DNA from: JALVDI01 sp039186435
GTDB lineage: Bacteria > Myxococcota_A > Polyangia > Polyangiales > Houyiibacteriaceae
Reading direction: 5' to 3'
Length of the DNA stretch: 64,000 bases
NCBI GenBank assembly: GCA_039186435.1
Contig: JBCDAA010000001.1
Span: forward strand, 5,298-69,297
The translations under genes were made by a program, and so were the position numbers. The first letter of the stretch is position 1. Each line of letters starts with the position of its first letter. The notes beneath the pieces were generated by a model. The model was not told the origin of the DNA and searched no databases. It was given only the letters and a program-made list of their open reading frames with translations. Positions 41,349 to 49,887 of the stretch are shown piece after piece.

Positions 41349-42902
41349 CTAAACGACGGACTCGACCCGCCGAATGCCCTTGCGGGAAACCACAACGCGA
41401 ATACGCCGCCACGGAGCGCTCTCGTCCTTTGCGGTGCGTAGGCGATACACGATGGCGATGTTGTACACCCGCGGCGCGACGGCGGAGTAGATGTGGCGGT
41501 CGTCCGGATCCGCGAAGACGATCCGCTGCTTGGGGTCGTCTGTGTGCATGAGCCAGCGCTGAAGGTCGAGGCGAAAGACCTCGGTGATGGCGACGAAGCG
41601 ATCGTCGCACTTGCCGATGCTCTCGGGATCCCAGCGGCAACGCTTTTGGTGCCAGAGAACCGCTTCGGGACGCGCATGCCGTTCAAGGTCGTGGGCGCGC
41701 GTGCTGTTTCGAACCGCCAGCACGTCCTCAGGCAGCTCCGCGCCTTTCACAAAGCTAGACCGTTCCTGAACGGTACCCACCGTCTGCTTCGACTCGGGTT
41801 CGCTCACTCGCCAGCGACGATCGGGAAGACGACGAGCCACCCAGCGGGAGAACACGCCCTGCAGAGTCGCCTTGATGCGGTCCTTGCCGGCGTAGGCGAG
41901 CATGACGATCGTCGCCCACGCCCAGAGGTCGCCGAGGCGGCGCCAGGTCGCACCGTGATAGGCCGCCATGATGATGGCGAAAGCCATCGCCAAGGATGCC
42001 GCCACCGCGTAGAGAATCTGCAGCGTAAGGCGCCCTCCCTCAGCGACGTCGCGGTGCAGATGAAGCACCGACGCACTGAAGCGCTTGAGCAAATGCCGGC
42101 GAAACTCAAGGTGTTCGACGTCTCGTTTGTCAACGGTGGCCGTACCGACGCCGTCCATCTCGCGATCGCGACGGTAGCGCGCTTCTCGAACCGCGCTTGC
42201 CGCAATGCGTGAGGCGACCTTCTGGTGGCCGGCTTCGCGCAGCTGCAGCGAGAGCGTGGCGAGCGTCGTCTCGATGAGAACGGAAAGGTCCTCGTCGATG
42301 TACTGCGCCGCGACCAGGGTGGCGTCGCTTTGGCACTGGTCGATCGCCTCGCGAACCCGCAGAAGAAGCTGTCGGCTTTGAGACGCGAGGGAGAGCGCAG
42401 CGCTCGGCGCGGTTTCTTCGCCAAGTTCGAGGAGCTCTTGAATGTGCCGGCGCGCCGCGCTGATCGACGTGCGCACGCAGCTCGCAAAGATTCGGAGCTC
42501 GCGCAGCGCGATCGCGTCCGGGCGCGTCACCGCAATCGGAAGACTCTTCGCCTGCTCGACGAGCTCGTCGAGAGGACGTCCGGCAACCGCAAAGCGCACG
42601 TAGCTGTGGAGGTCTTCGTAGATATGTCCCTTGCCGTACGTGTGCTTATTGACGCGCAGGCTGTCGGGAACGAAGAAGTAGGCTTCCCAGACGTAGTCGC
42701 GTTCGCCCTTCTTCGTGGGGTAGTCGATCGCGAACTCGAGGTGCGTCCGGTCGTGGACCCGCCACTGCGGCGGGCTGTCCCCGGGGCTGAGCTCACCAAG
42801 AAGAGAAGCCCATTCCGTGGGAGGTGCGAGCGTGCTCCGCAAGGGGGCCGCCCGAAGTTGCGCCTCGGCGCGCCGCTTGGCTGTGGACGCCACGTCTGTC
42901 AC
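41349..42902 (-). CDS. Membrane protein of unknown function with two transmembrane helices
   Basis: A 517-residue protein from GTG 42902. I do not recognise a family. The N-terminal 290 residues are soluble and largely helical with heptad-like stretches (SISAARRHIQELLELGEE, DLSVLIETTLATLSLQLRE). Two membrane helices follow (LQILYAVAASLAMAFAIIMA and LGDLWAWATIVMLAYAG), then a mixed C-terminal domain with RHIYSAVAPRVYNIAIVYRL. It is convergent with the sterol operon, so it is not part of it. Its start overlaps an inverted repeat that may be an operator. Confidence 0.65.
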   Translation of the reverse strand: MTDVASTAKRRAEAQLRAAPLRSTLAPPTEWASLLGELSPGDSPPQWRVHDRTHLEFAIDYPTKKGERDYVWEAYFFVPDSLRVNKHTYGKGHIYEDLHSYVRFAVAGRPLDELVEQAKSLPIAVTRPDAIALRELRIFASCVRTSISAARRHIQELLELGEETAPSAALSLASQSRQLLLRVREAIDQCQSDATLVAAQYIDEDLSVLIETTLATLSLQLREAGHQKVASRIAASAVREARYRRDREMDGVGTATVDKRDVEHLEFRRHLLKRFSASVLHLHRDVAEGGRLTLQILYAVAASLAMAFAIIMAAYHGATWRRLGDLWAWATIVMLAYAGKDRIKATLQGVFSRWVARRLPDRRWRVSEPESKQTVGTVQERSSFVKGAELPEDVLAVRNSTRAHDLERHARPEAVLWHQKRCRWDPESIGKCDDRFVAITEVFRLDLQRWLMHTDDPKQRIVFADPDDRHIYSAVAPRVYNIAIVYRLRTAKDESAPWRRIRVVVSRKGIRRVESVV

Positions 42903-42914
42903 AAAGCTGACACA
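42897..42914. promoter_or_regulatory. Inverted-repeat operator candidate over the start of the 41349-42902 gene
   Basis: TGTCA-N6-TGACA (42897-42912) lies across the GTG start. A further copy of the arm sequence occurs upstream: CTGTCACAA (42896-42904) pairs with TTGTGACAG (42950-42958). The DNA between is the most AT-rich patch of the local sequence (TTAGTCAAATGATTTCAATG), as expected of a promoter. The remaining gap to the next gene (42959-43027) shows nothing else. Confidence 0.4.
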
Positions 42915-43027
42915 TTGGGCGTATTAGTCAAATGATTTCAATGGAGTGATTGTGACAGAGGTGGGTCGTTGCTCGACGAGCGTAGCCAGCCGCTCCTGGG
43001 CCCTTTCGGCGAACCGTTTGTTGGCGT

Positions 43028-44413
43028 CTACGGCGCGACCATGTTCTCCGCGCCCGGCGTGTTCACCGCCTCACCCGATGCCGCAGCGCTCGCCTCGCCC
43101 GGGCTGGTGAACTCGTTTCGAACCCAGTCGCCTGTTGCGTCGGTATCGGTGCCGTTCGGAATGCGCGATGCGCCGCCGACGGTGGTCTCGCCTCCATCGA
43201 AGTCGGGGGTGAGGACGACCGAGCTGTAGGTGAGGTCGCCCGCTTCGCCGTCGCTGATCGATACGCTGTCGAGAACGGCGAGCCAGGGCGGATCGTCGGG
43301 GGTTCCGTCGTCGTCGGTGTCCACGTCCACGCCACGAACACCGGTGAACCCAAGCACCAACATCGCCGTCGAGGTTCCGTTTTCGATGAAGTTGTCGGAG
43401 GTGGTCGACCAGTAGCCGTCCGCGTCCGTCGAATCGAGAGGTGCCACGACTTCGATGCGGCCCTGGCCGAGATCGTCGCCTTCGATGACGAGAAAGGTCA
43501 GCGAGGAGAGGTCCGTGTCCGGGTTCCCCAAGACCTCGATGAACTCGCTGTCGTCGCTGCCTTCGTGGTTGAAGACGAACTCGTTGATGACAGCGACGGG
43601 GGAGCTCGCTTCCGCGTTCGGTGTGCCCGGCGTATTCAGCGCTTCGCCGTCCTGCGGCGTTCCTGGATCGAGGGCGGCGATCCCGGCGCCGTCGAAGTCG
43701 TTGCGAAGCCAGTCCGCCGGCATGTCGGTGTCGGTACCGTCTGGGAAACGCGAGGCTCCGCCGAAGGTGATGTCGACGCCGTCGTCGTTCGGCGAGAGCA
43801 CCGAAGTGCCGGCGTAGGTGAGGTCTCCGTCGCCACCATCGTTCACACCGAGCTCGTCGAGGATCAAGGCCCAGGGCGTTCGTTCGAGGGTTCCGTCGTC
43901 ATCCTCGTCGAGGTCCATCAGCGCGGCGCCGGTAAAGCCCTGCACCAGAAGATACGTTTGGGAGCCGTTCTCCAGCGTATCCATCGGCAGGAAGCCTGTC
44001 TGCCAGAAGCCTTCGGCGTCCGTGGTCCCTACCTCGAGCACGTCCTCGATCACGCCAGGCGACGCGCTCGCGGAGTCTCCGTCGCCTTCGAGGACAAGAA
44101 TTGAAAGCGATGAAAGGTCGGTGTCCGCGTCCCCGAGGAGTTCGATGTACTCGGCCGTGTCCATGCCGATGTGGTTCGCGACGATCTCGTTGAAGACCAC
44201 CTCGCCGACCGGGTCCGGGGGCGCGCTGTCGCGCGGAGCGTCCATCGCGGCATCCATCGCGGCGTCTTCACCGGCGTCCGTGCCCGCGTCTTCGCCCGCA
44301 TCCCCACCCGTGGAGGAATCGACGCCGCTGTCCGTGCCGCTGTCGGCCGGAGCGGAGTCATCGCCACACGCCCCGAGGGACGCCATCAAGATTAAGCTGA
44401 TCCAAGTTCGCAT
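43028..44413 (-). CDS. Lipoprotein with two lamin-tail-like domains
   Basis: A 461-residue protein with lipobox SLGAC and a long acidic linker (DSGTDSGVDSSTGGDAGEDA) seen in many myxobacterial surface lipoproteins. Two tandem copies of a roughly 185-residue module follow, each with FNE(I/F)V, (E/S)(Y/F)IE(L/V)LG, DTDLSSL, a Gly-rich middle, and a closing LNTPGTPN or VNTPGAEN. The pattern fits lamin-tail (LTD) domains, beta-sandwiches on secreted proteins that often anchor nucleases or calcium. No enzyme domain is attached. Likely a surface-exposed adhesion or binding protein (inference). Confidence 0.75.
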   Translation of the reverse strand: MRTWISLILMASLGACGDDSAPADSGTDSGVDSSTGGDAGEDAGTDAGEDAAMDAAMDAPRDSAPPDPVGEVVFNEIVANHIGMDTAEYIELLGDADTDLSSLSILVLEGDGDSASASPGVIEDVLEVGTTDAEGFWQTGFLPMDTLENGSQTYLLVQGFTGAALMDLDEDDDGTLERTPWALILDELGVNDGGDGDLTYAGTSVLSPNDDGVDITFGGASRFPDGTDTDMPADWLRNDFDGAGIAALDPGTPQDGEALNTPGTPNAEASSPVAVINEFVFNHEGSDDSEFIEVLGNPDTDLSSLTFLVIEGDDLGQGRIEVVAPLDSTDADGYWSTTSDNFIENGTSTAMLVLGFTGVRGVDVDTDDDGTPDDPPWLAVLDSVSISDGEAGDLTYSSVVLTPDFDGGETTVGGASRIPNGTDTDATGDWVRNEFTSPGEASAAASGEAVNTPGAENMVAP

Positions 44414-44473
44414 TCAGCGACCATGACACAAAATTGGCCAGCCGCTAAATCTTGGAATCGAGCGGAGCGCAGG

Positions 44474-45331
44474 TTAGGGGAGCGATGCGACGATTCGAAT
44501 GGTTTGGACAACCGCCTGGCCGCGGCGCTGGAGTTCCACGCGAAGGACCGACGCGCTGCGCGAACGCGCATACGCCTCGAGGGCGCTATCCGGGGAGGTG
44601 AGATCATGGCCGTTGAGGCGCTGGATCCCGTCGCCGTTTTGAAAGCCGAGTCGACCGAGCAGGCTGCTGCGGCGAATGCCGTAGATCTTGATGGAGACGA
44701 CGCGGCCGTTTTCCTGATGCGGTATGAGGCGGGCGGCCCGCAAGAGCGTCTGCTGGTTCGCGAGTACTTCGTTCAGCGCCTGCCGGGTGATCATCACTTC
44801 GTTCGCCGAGACCTGTCGTATGCCGCTGTCGACGAGAGGCGAGAGTGTGCTCGTGTTCGCTGCCGCCTGCGACGGCGGCGTTGGTGGCGGGGTCCGCGGT
44901 TGCCTCCGGACTGCTCGGGTTGGTAGGCAGGGCGCGGGTGCGTCGTTCGCCAGAGAGAACCGAAGCTGGTCGGCGGATCGCTCCAGTACGACTCCGCGCG
45001 ATGCATACGCCTCGCGCGTGATCGCGATCGCTTCGTCAACCGTGATCAGGTTGGGTTCGAAAACCGAGATCGTCAGACACTCCGCGACCGCGTCGACGCT
45101 TGCGTCCAACACGATTCGTAGCTCGCTCGCGCTCCCGAGAAGGCGGGCGACTTCCGGGAGGGACGCCCTCTCTAGGGAGAATCGGATCCGGGCTTCCTGG
45201 CGCGGAGAGAGTGCAACGGATTCCGCCTCCACCAAAGCGCCGCCCGTCTCGGAGTTCACCGTTTGGGCACGCGGTTGAGGGGACGGAGAGGCGCACCCCA
45301 GGGCGGCGAAGAAGAGAGCGAAGCGCGTCAT
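44474..45331 (-). CDS. GspC-like lipoprotein with N-terminal secretin-like domain
   Basis: A 285-residue protein from ATG 45331 with a lipobox (AALGC). Residues about 45-120 (IRFSLERASLPEVARLLGSA, then ITVDEAIAITREAYASRG) resemble the short N-domain of secretins/TonB receptors. After a Pro-rich linker, the C-terminal half is the HR plus PDZ region of type II secretion protein C: SANEVMITRQALNEVLANQQ, GRVVSIKIYGIRRSSLLGRL, GFQNGDGIQRLNGHDL. GspC normally is an inner-membrane protein encoded with gspD-M; no other type II secretion gene is here, and this one seems lipidated. It could be a dedicated or decoy PDZ partner of a secretin. Confidence 0.7.
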   Translation of the reverse strand: MTRFALFFAALGCASPSPQPRAQTVNSETGGALVEAESVALSPRQEARIRFSLERASLPEVARLLGSASELRIVLDASVDAVAECLTISVFEPNLITVDEAIAITREAYASRGVVLERSADQLRFSLANDAPAPCLPTRAVRRQPRTPPPTPPSQAAANTSTLSPLVDSGIRQVSANEVMITRQALNEVLANQQTLLRAARLIPHQENGRVVSIKIYGIRRSSLLGRLGFQNGDGIQRLNGHDLTSPDSALEAYARSRSASVLRVELQRRGQAVVQTIRIVASLP

Positions 45332-45389
45332 CAAGACGTGGTACGCCGTTCACGGCAGGTCGATTCCCCTGAAGTCGGTCGCACACGGC

Positions 45390-45866
45390 TCATGGGTTGG
45401 GCGGAATGACCGCTCGAGCAGCGCGAGCGATGGCGTCGTAGGCCCCTGCCTCCACGAGCGCGCTTTCCTCGACCTCAACAGACTTCGACGGAAGCAAGAA
45501 CACCAGAGTGCGTTCGTCGTCCTCGGTTTTCTCCCACAATTCGCGGACGTCTTTGAAGGCGAAGGTCAGATACTCCGCGGCGCGACCGTGAATCACCGGC
45601 AAGGAGAGCTCCTGCGGCGTCAGCACAACCCGCGTCGAGAGCTTTCGCGCAGCCGCGCGTCCGAGGAGGCTGATGACGCCCCAAACGAGAAGGAGCGCGC
45701 TGACGCCGCTCGCGAGGTAGCGGGAGAGTGGGAAGGCGACCAGTTCGAGGTTGCCCACGCCGACACTGAACTCGAACATCCACGAGGCGGCGAAGCCTCC
45801 CACGCCGAAAAGGATCAGGAAGACGAACCCAAAGGGGGAGGGGAGCCTATAGGTGAACTGCTGCAC
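45390..45866 (-). CDS. Small membrane protein with PH-like domain
   Basis: A 158-residue protein, probably from GTG 45866. It has two membrane segments, FGFVFLILFGVGGFAASWMF and YLASGVSALLLVWGVISLLG, then a soluble domain of alternating strands (RVVLTPQELSLPVIHG, YLTFAFKDVRELWEK, RTLVFLLPSKSVEVEES) ending in a helix, like bacterial PH domains. No catalytic residues are seen. Its design is like that of the 30557-31210 protein. Confidence 0.6.
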   Translation of the reverse strand: MQQFTYRLPSPFGFVFLILFGVGGFAASWMFEFSVGVGNLELVAFPLSRYLASGVSALLLVWGVISLLGRAAARKLSTRVVLTPQELSLPVIHGRAAEYLTFAFKDVRELWEKTEDDERTLVFLLPSKSVEVEESALVEAGAYDAIARAARAVIPPNP

Positions 45867-45929
45867 AATCGGCGTACGCCGTCGCGGGTTCCGAACTCCT
45901 GCTCACGAATCGGTCAGCGTACGGTTTGC

Positions 45930-47129
45930 TCACGCACGCGAGGTATCGATGCGGATTTCGTTCTCCAGCGTGCGGTGCACCGGGCAGCGGTCCGCGATCT
46001 CCATCATGCGAGCGCGCTGCTCCTCCGTGAGGTCACCGACGATCTCGATCGTTCGCGTAAGAACGTCGATATGCCCGGTTTTCTTGGTGCACTCCTCGCA
46101 GTCCTTGGCGTGTTCCCGGCCATGTCGGAGGGAGACCCGAACCGCCTCGAGGGGCCACTCCTTTCGGTCGGCGTACATTCGGAGCGTCATGGACGTGCAT
46201 GTGCCGAGGGCCGCCAGCAACAATTCGTAGGGGCTCGGACCGAGGTCTGCGCCGCCCATGCGCGTGGGTTCGTCGGCGATGACCTGGTGGGTCCGCGCGC
46301 GAACCTGCTGCGTGAAGCCTTCGCGTCCCTCGACGATCACTTCCCCCTTCTCGGTGGGGGCGCCTTCCTCGGCAACGTAGCGCCCCGCCCAGGAAGCGAG
46401 AACGTCCGCCACGTATTGCGCGTCCGAGGTGCGACCGAGGAGGTGGTCGGCGCCGTCGAGGCTCACAAAGCTCTTCGGGTGCCGCGCGGCTTCGTAGATG
46501 CGCCGGGCGTTGTCGATGCCCACGATGTTGTCCTGCGGCGAATGAAAGACGAGCAGGGCGCGCTTGAGGGCGCCGAGCTTTGCCTCGCTAGTGTGGGTGC
46601 CGAGGTCGTCGAGAAACTCTTTGCCGATGGTGATGGTTCGTCCTGCCAGAAGGACATCGGCTTGGCCGTCCGCTTCGATGTCGGCTTCCCGATCGGCGAA
46701 GAGATGCCGGACGTGCGCGGGGTCCGCGGGCGCGCCGATCGTGGATACGGCTTTGACAGAGGCGATCTGCGGTGCGGCAGCGAGCACGGCAGCGCCACCG
46801 AGGCTGTGGCCGACCAAAATGCTGGGGCCGGTGAGGGTTTCCTCGAGAAAGGACGCCGCGCGCAGGAGGTCGCTTACATTGCTTGAAAACGTGGTCCGCG
46901 CGAACTCGCCGGACGACTCGCCGAGACCGGTGAAGTCAAAGCGGAGCGTCGCGATGCCGTAGCGTGCGAGGGCCCGTGAGATGACGCGGACCGGTCGCAG
47001 ATCCTTGGAACAGGTGAAGCAGTGCGCGAAGACTGCCGTTCCTCGGAGCGTGCCAGGAGGACGGTGAAGGATTCCAGAGAGCGGTCCCTGGGACCCCTTA
47101 AACTCGACCGCGGTTTCGTTCGACGGCAT
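45930..47129 (-). CDS. Bifunctional alpha/beta hydrolase - OsmC family protein
   Basis: A 399-residue fusion. The N-terminal part (about 1-255) is an alpha/beta hydrolase with FAHCFTCSKDLRPVRVIS, LRFDFTGLGESSG, the nucleophile elbow VGHSLGGAAV, and HSPQDNIV and DGADHLL for the acid and histidine. The C-terminal 140 residues are OsmC-like: MGGADLGPSPYELLLAALG, CTSMTLRMYADRK and the second redox cysteine in RCPVHRTL. OsmC proteins reduce organic peroxides through two cysteines, both present here. This fusion is a known arrangement in many bacteria. The 182-bp divergent gap to the sulfotransferase shows nothing notable. Confidence 0.88.
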   Translation of the reverse strand: MPSNETAVEFKGSQGPLSGILHRPPGTLRGTAVFAHCFTCSKDLRPVRVISRALARYGIATLRFDFTGLGESSGEFARTTFSSNVSDLLRAASFLEETLTGPSILVGHSLGGAAVLAAAPQIASVKAVSTIGAPADPAHVRHLFADREADIEADGQADVLLAGRTITIGKEFLDDLGTHTSEAKLGALKRALLVFHSPQDNIVGIDNARRIYEAARHPKSFVSLDGADHLLGRTSDAQYVADVLASWAGRYVAEEGAPTEKGEVIVEGREGFTQQVRARTHQVIADEPTRMGGADLGPSPYELLLAALGTCTSMTLRMYADRKEWPLEAVRVSLRHGREHAKDCEECTKKTGHIDVLTRTIEIVGDLTEEQRARMMEIADRCPVHRTLENEIRIDTSRA

Positions 47130-47311
47130 CGCGTCCCTCGTTTCGGGTTCGTGTGATTAGAAGCAGATGTGCTGTTGAGACCGAGAGGTTCTTTGGTGCC
47201 GGTGCTGGCGAGATCCATCGCCGACCAACCACCAAGAAACGCATTGCGTCGGGGTAGCGCAGCGATCCTCCGACGTCCATTCGGGTTGTTGCGTCCTCCG
47301 TGGAACGCGCC

Positions 47312-48469
47312 ATGCTCCGGCCGATGTACCTGAACCGCCGAACTCTGAAGCAGGTTGCACGTTCTGCCGCGAAGCATGTGAGCCCGCGGCGGGCGCTGAC
47401 CTGGGCTGGTTTTGGCTCCGCCTGGGTGAGTCTTCGCACCCTCAACCGCGTAGCGCGGCGGCTCGACGATGTGCTGTACCCGGCGTGGCAGACGCAGCCG
47501 GTGCGGCAGCCGGTTTTCATCTTCGCCAACGGGCGGAGCGGAACGACCATGCTTCATCGCCTGCTGGCCCTCGATGAGGATCATTTCGCTCGCTACAAGC
47601 TGTACCAGTCGATGTTTTCGGCGGTGAGTACGCAGCGTCTCATCCAAGCGCTCGACGGGGCGCCGGTGGTCGGAAAACTCGGCCGCCGAGGTGTGGAACT
47701 GATTAACCAAACCTTCTTCTCCGGCTGGGAAGGGATTCACGAACTCGGGATCAACAAAGAGGAGGAGGACGAGGCGACCTTCGTGCTGGCGATGGAGTCG
47801 CCGACGATCTCACTCCTCAATCCCTTTACAGAAGACTACGCGCGAATGGGTTGGCTCGATCATGCGTCGAGCGATCAGCAGCGCGACTTCATGGACTACT
47901 ACGAAGCGGTCGTGAAGAAGCACCTCTTCGCGTACGGGCCGGGTAAACACTTCCTGACGAAGAACGTGTTTACGACCCCGCGTCTCAAGACGATTCTCGC
48001 GCGCTTTCCCGACGCGCGCTTCGTCTACCTTGTGCGCGATCCCTGTCGCGCGCTTCCGTCGTGGCTCAACATGTTCTTCGAGAAGTGGGTGACGCACTCG
48101 CCCGAGCTCGAGCATCAATCGCCGCAGGTGCGTGAACTCGCGGAGATGTGTTTTGCGTACTACCGCTACATGCTCGATGTCCGCGCCGAGATTCCGAAGG
48201 AAAATCTCACCTTCGTGCTCTACGACGACCTCGTTCGTGAGCCGGTGCAGGTTGTTGAGCGCCTTTACGGATGGCTCGATTTCGAGATGACGGAGGCATA
48301 TCGCGCGCGCTTGGCGGAGTTCGGCGCGAAGCAGCGCCGCTACAAGAGCACCCATCGATACTCCCTCGCGCAGTTTGGTCTCAGCGAGGAGTGGGTGCGC
48401 GCGCAGATTCCGGAAGTGTTTGCGACGTTCGGGGAAGACTTTCCCGGCTTCGGCCAACCCAACACCTAA
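47312..48469 (+). CDS. Sulfotransferase family protein
   Basis: A 385-residue protein of the PAPS-dependent sulfotransferase superfamily. The 5'-phosphosulfate loop is FANGRSGTTMLHRLLALDED, and the 3'-phosphate motif is RFVYLVRDPCRALPSW. A hydrophobic patch and the C-terminal KSTHRYSLAQFGLSEEW fit the Sulfotransfer_3-type group seen in bacteria and protists. It would sulfate a lipid, glycan or small metabolite; given nearby sterol genes a sterol is possible but unsupported. A GTG at 47300 is an alternative start. The gene stands alone, followed by an 18-bp tandem repeat. Confidence 0.82.
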   Translation: MLRPMYLNRRTLKQVARSAAKHVSPRRALTWAGFGSAWVSLRTLNRVARRLDDVLYPAWQTQPVRQPVFIFANGRSGTTMLHRLLALDEDHFARYKLYQSMFSAVSTQRLIQALDGAPVVGKLGRRGVELINQTFFSGWEGIHELGINKEEEDEATFVLAMESPTISLLNPFTEDYARMGWLDHASSDQQRDFMDYYEAVVKKHLFAYGPGKHFLTKNVFTTPRLKTILARFPDARFVYLVRDPCRALPSWLNMFFEKWVTHSPELEHQSPQVRELAEMCFAYYRYMLDVRAEIPKENLTFVLYDDLVREPVQVVERLYGWLDFEMTEAYRARLAEFGAKQRRYKSTHRYSLAQFGLSEEWVRAQIPEVFATFGEDFPGFGQPNT

Positions 48470-48486
48470 CGCGCGCATCACGCATC

Positions 48487-48546
48487 GAGCACCGATCTCG
48501 ATTTGAGCACCGATCTCGATTCGAGCACCGATCTCGATTCGAGCGC
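48487..48546. repeat. 18-bp tandem repeat between sulfotransferase and AgmX-type lipoprotein genes
   Basis: Three units of GAGCACCGATCTCGATTC (48487, 48505, 48523; one T/C change) plus a partial fourth. The reverse complement of the 4544 array unit is GAATCGAGCACCTCGGAC, which shares GAGCACC and GATTC-like parts, so the two arrays look related. It lies in the 143-bp gap after the sulfotransferase and is not coding. Confidence 0.85.
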
Positions 48547-48612
48547 CACACGATTTGAAGCCGTGGTTTGCCGGTGTCGTCTGCGGTAAGAGGGTGGCGA
48601 AAGGCCGGGGAG

Positions 48613-49887
48613 ATGCGCAGCCGTACTACGTTGGTTCTGATTCTTGTTGTCGGACTCATGGCTTGCTCGGAGGAGGATGAGCAGCCAGCGGAGCCGAGTT
48701 GTTCCAGCCAGGTCGAGGAACTCGACGCGTGGCTCATCGCCCGATCGGATCGGGAGCGAAATGCGATCCCGCCCGGCTTCAGGCTGCCGCCCTGGTTTCG
48801 TCCGGTTGTGGGTGAGGCGACGCCGGCTGAGGGATCCGCCACCGTCATCACGATTGCGGCCGACGAAATCTTTCAAAGCGGCATGTCGGTGGCCAACGGC
48901 GCGCCCGATGTGTTCGTGGGGACGCATTTGCACGAGAGCCTTCCGGCAGGTCCTGTTCGTCTTTTGGTGGACGCTCGCGTCGAGGCGGCGGCCCTTGCGG
49001 AGTTTGCGAAACCCCTCGCGTCGCGGTCGCCAGCGCTGGTGGTGATCCCGGCGATGCCCACGCTGCCGGCGTGGCTTCAAGAGCTGAAGACGGGGCTCGA
49101 CGGAGCGGAGGAAGAGGCCGCGAGGACGCTCTTTGAGGCCGCACGGCGTCGGGTGATCGGGAGCTGTGATGCGGGGCTGCACTCGACCTCGCTCGGAAAT
49201 CTGATCTCTGCGGCGCTCGGCCAGACGGTCATGTCGCCCCTAACCGTCAGCGAACCCGACCTCGCCTCTTTGGTGCGGGAGTGCGGCTGTGAAGGGTCGA
49301 TCGAGACGCTTCGTGAAGTGTACGACGCGGCGCTCGCGCGTAAGTACATCGATGGGCAGACCTGGGCGCTGCGCTTTCCTCGTTCGATTCCGAACGGAAT
49401 GACCGTCGCCGACCTGCTCCAGGTGCCTGAGGGGGATCGGGTCGCCCCCGACGAGGTGACGCAGGAAGAGCCGGCCGCAGAGGCAGCGGCGGAACCAACC
49501 GACGAAACGTCACCGGCAGAGTCCGCGCTCGGCGCGCTCATGGGCGACCAGGTCGGGACCAACTTTGGCTTCGGCGGCCTTGGTCTTCGTCCCAGTGGCG
49601 ACGCGCGCGCGGAGTCGCTGCGCGCGGCGGTTCGCGATCGTCGACGCACTCTTCGGCAGTGCCATCGTCAGCGTGTTGCCCTGGGGGTCGAGCCGCGCGG
49701 CGCGGTGCAGCTCACGGTTCGCATTGGCCCGACCGGTGCGGTGAGCACCGCCACGGTCGCTGAAGTTGGTGCCGTGGACGCGCTGATGGAGCGCTGCATG
49801 GTCCGGACCGCCAACGAGTGGCGTTTCGACGCTGGCGAGGGGACAAGCGTGATCACCGAATCGTTCGACTTCGGAGGTGCGCAATGA
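48613..49887 (+). CDS. Lipoprotein with AgmX/PglI-type C-terminal domain
   Basis: A 424-residue protein. ATG 48613 gives a lipoprotein signal ending VVGLMAC. The central part is of unknown type (residues about 50-290), followed by an acidic Ala/Glu linker. The C-terminal 110 residues (RAAVRDRRRTLRQCHRQRV, AVQLTVRIGPTGAVSTATVA, CMVRTANEWRFD) match the TonB-like AgmX/PglI domain. The cysteine pair around CHRQR and ERCMV is typical of that group. Its stop overlaps the next lipoprotein gene by ATGA, so they are expressed together. Function likely relates to envelope machinery. Confidence 0.75.
   Translation: MRSRTTLVLILVVGLMACSEEDEQPAEPSCSSQVEELDAWLIARSDRERNAIPPGFRLPPWFRPVVGEATPAEGSATVITIAADEIFQSGMSVANGAPDVFVGTHLHESLPAGPVRLLVDARVEAAALAEFAKPLASRSPALVVIPAMPTLPAWLQELKTGLDGAEEEAARTLFEAARRRVIGSCDAGLHSTSLGNLISAALGQTVMSPLTVSEPDLASLVRECGCEGSIETLREVYDAALARKYIDGQTWALRFPRSIPNGMTVADLLQVPEGDRVAPDEVTQEEPAAEAAAEPTDETSPAESALGALMGDQVGTNFGFGGLGLRPSGDARAESLRAAVRDRRRTLRQCHRQRVALGVEPRGAVQLTVRIGPTGAVSTATVAEVGAVDALMERCMVRTANEWRFDAGEGTSVITESFDFGGAQ

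Noticed and set aside
44474..45331. Evidence for a type II secretion locus
   Set aside because: Only a GspC-like protein is present; neighbours are unrelated.
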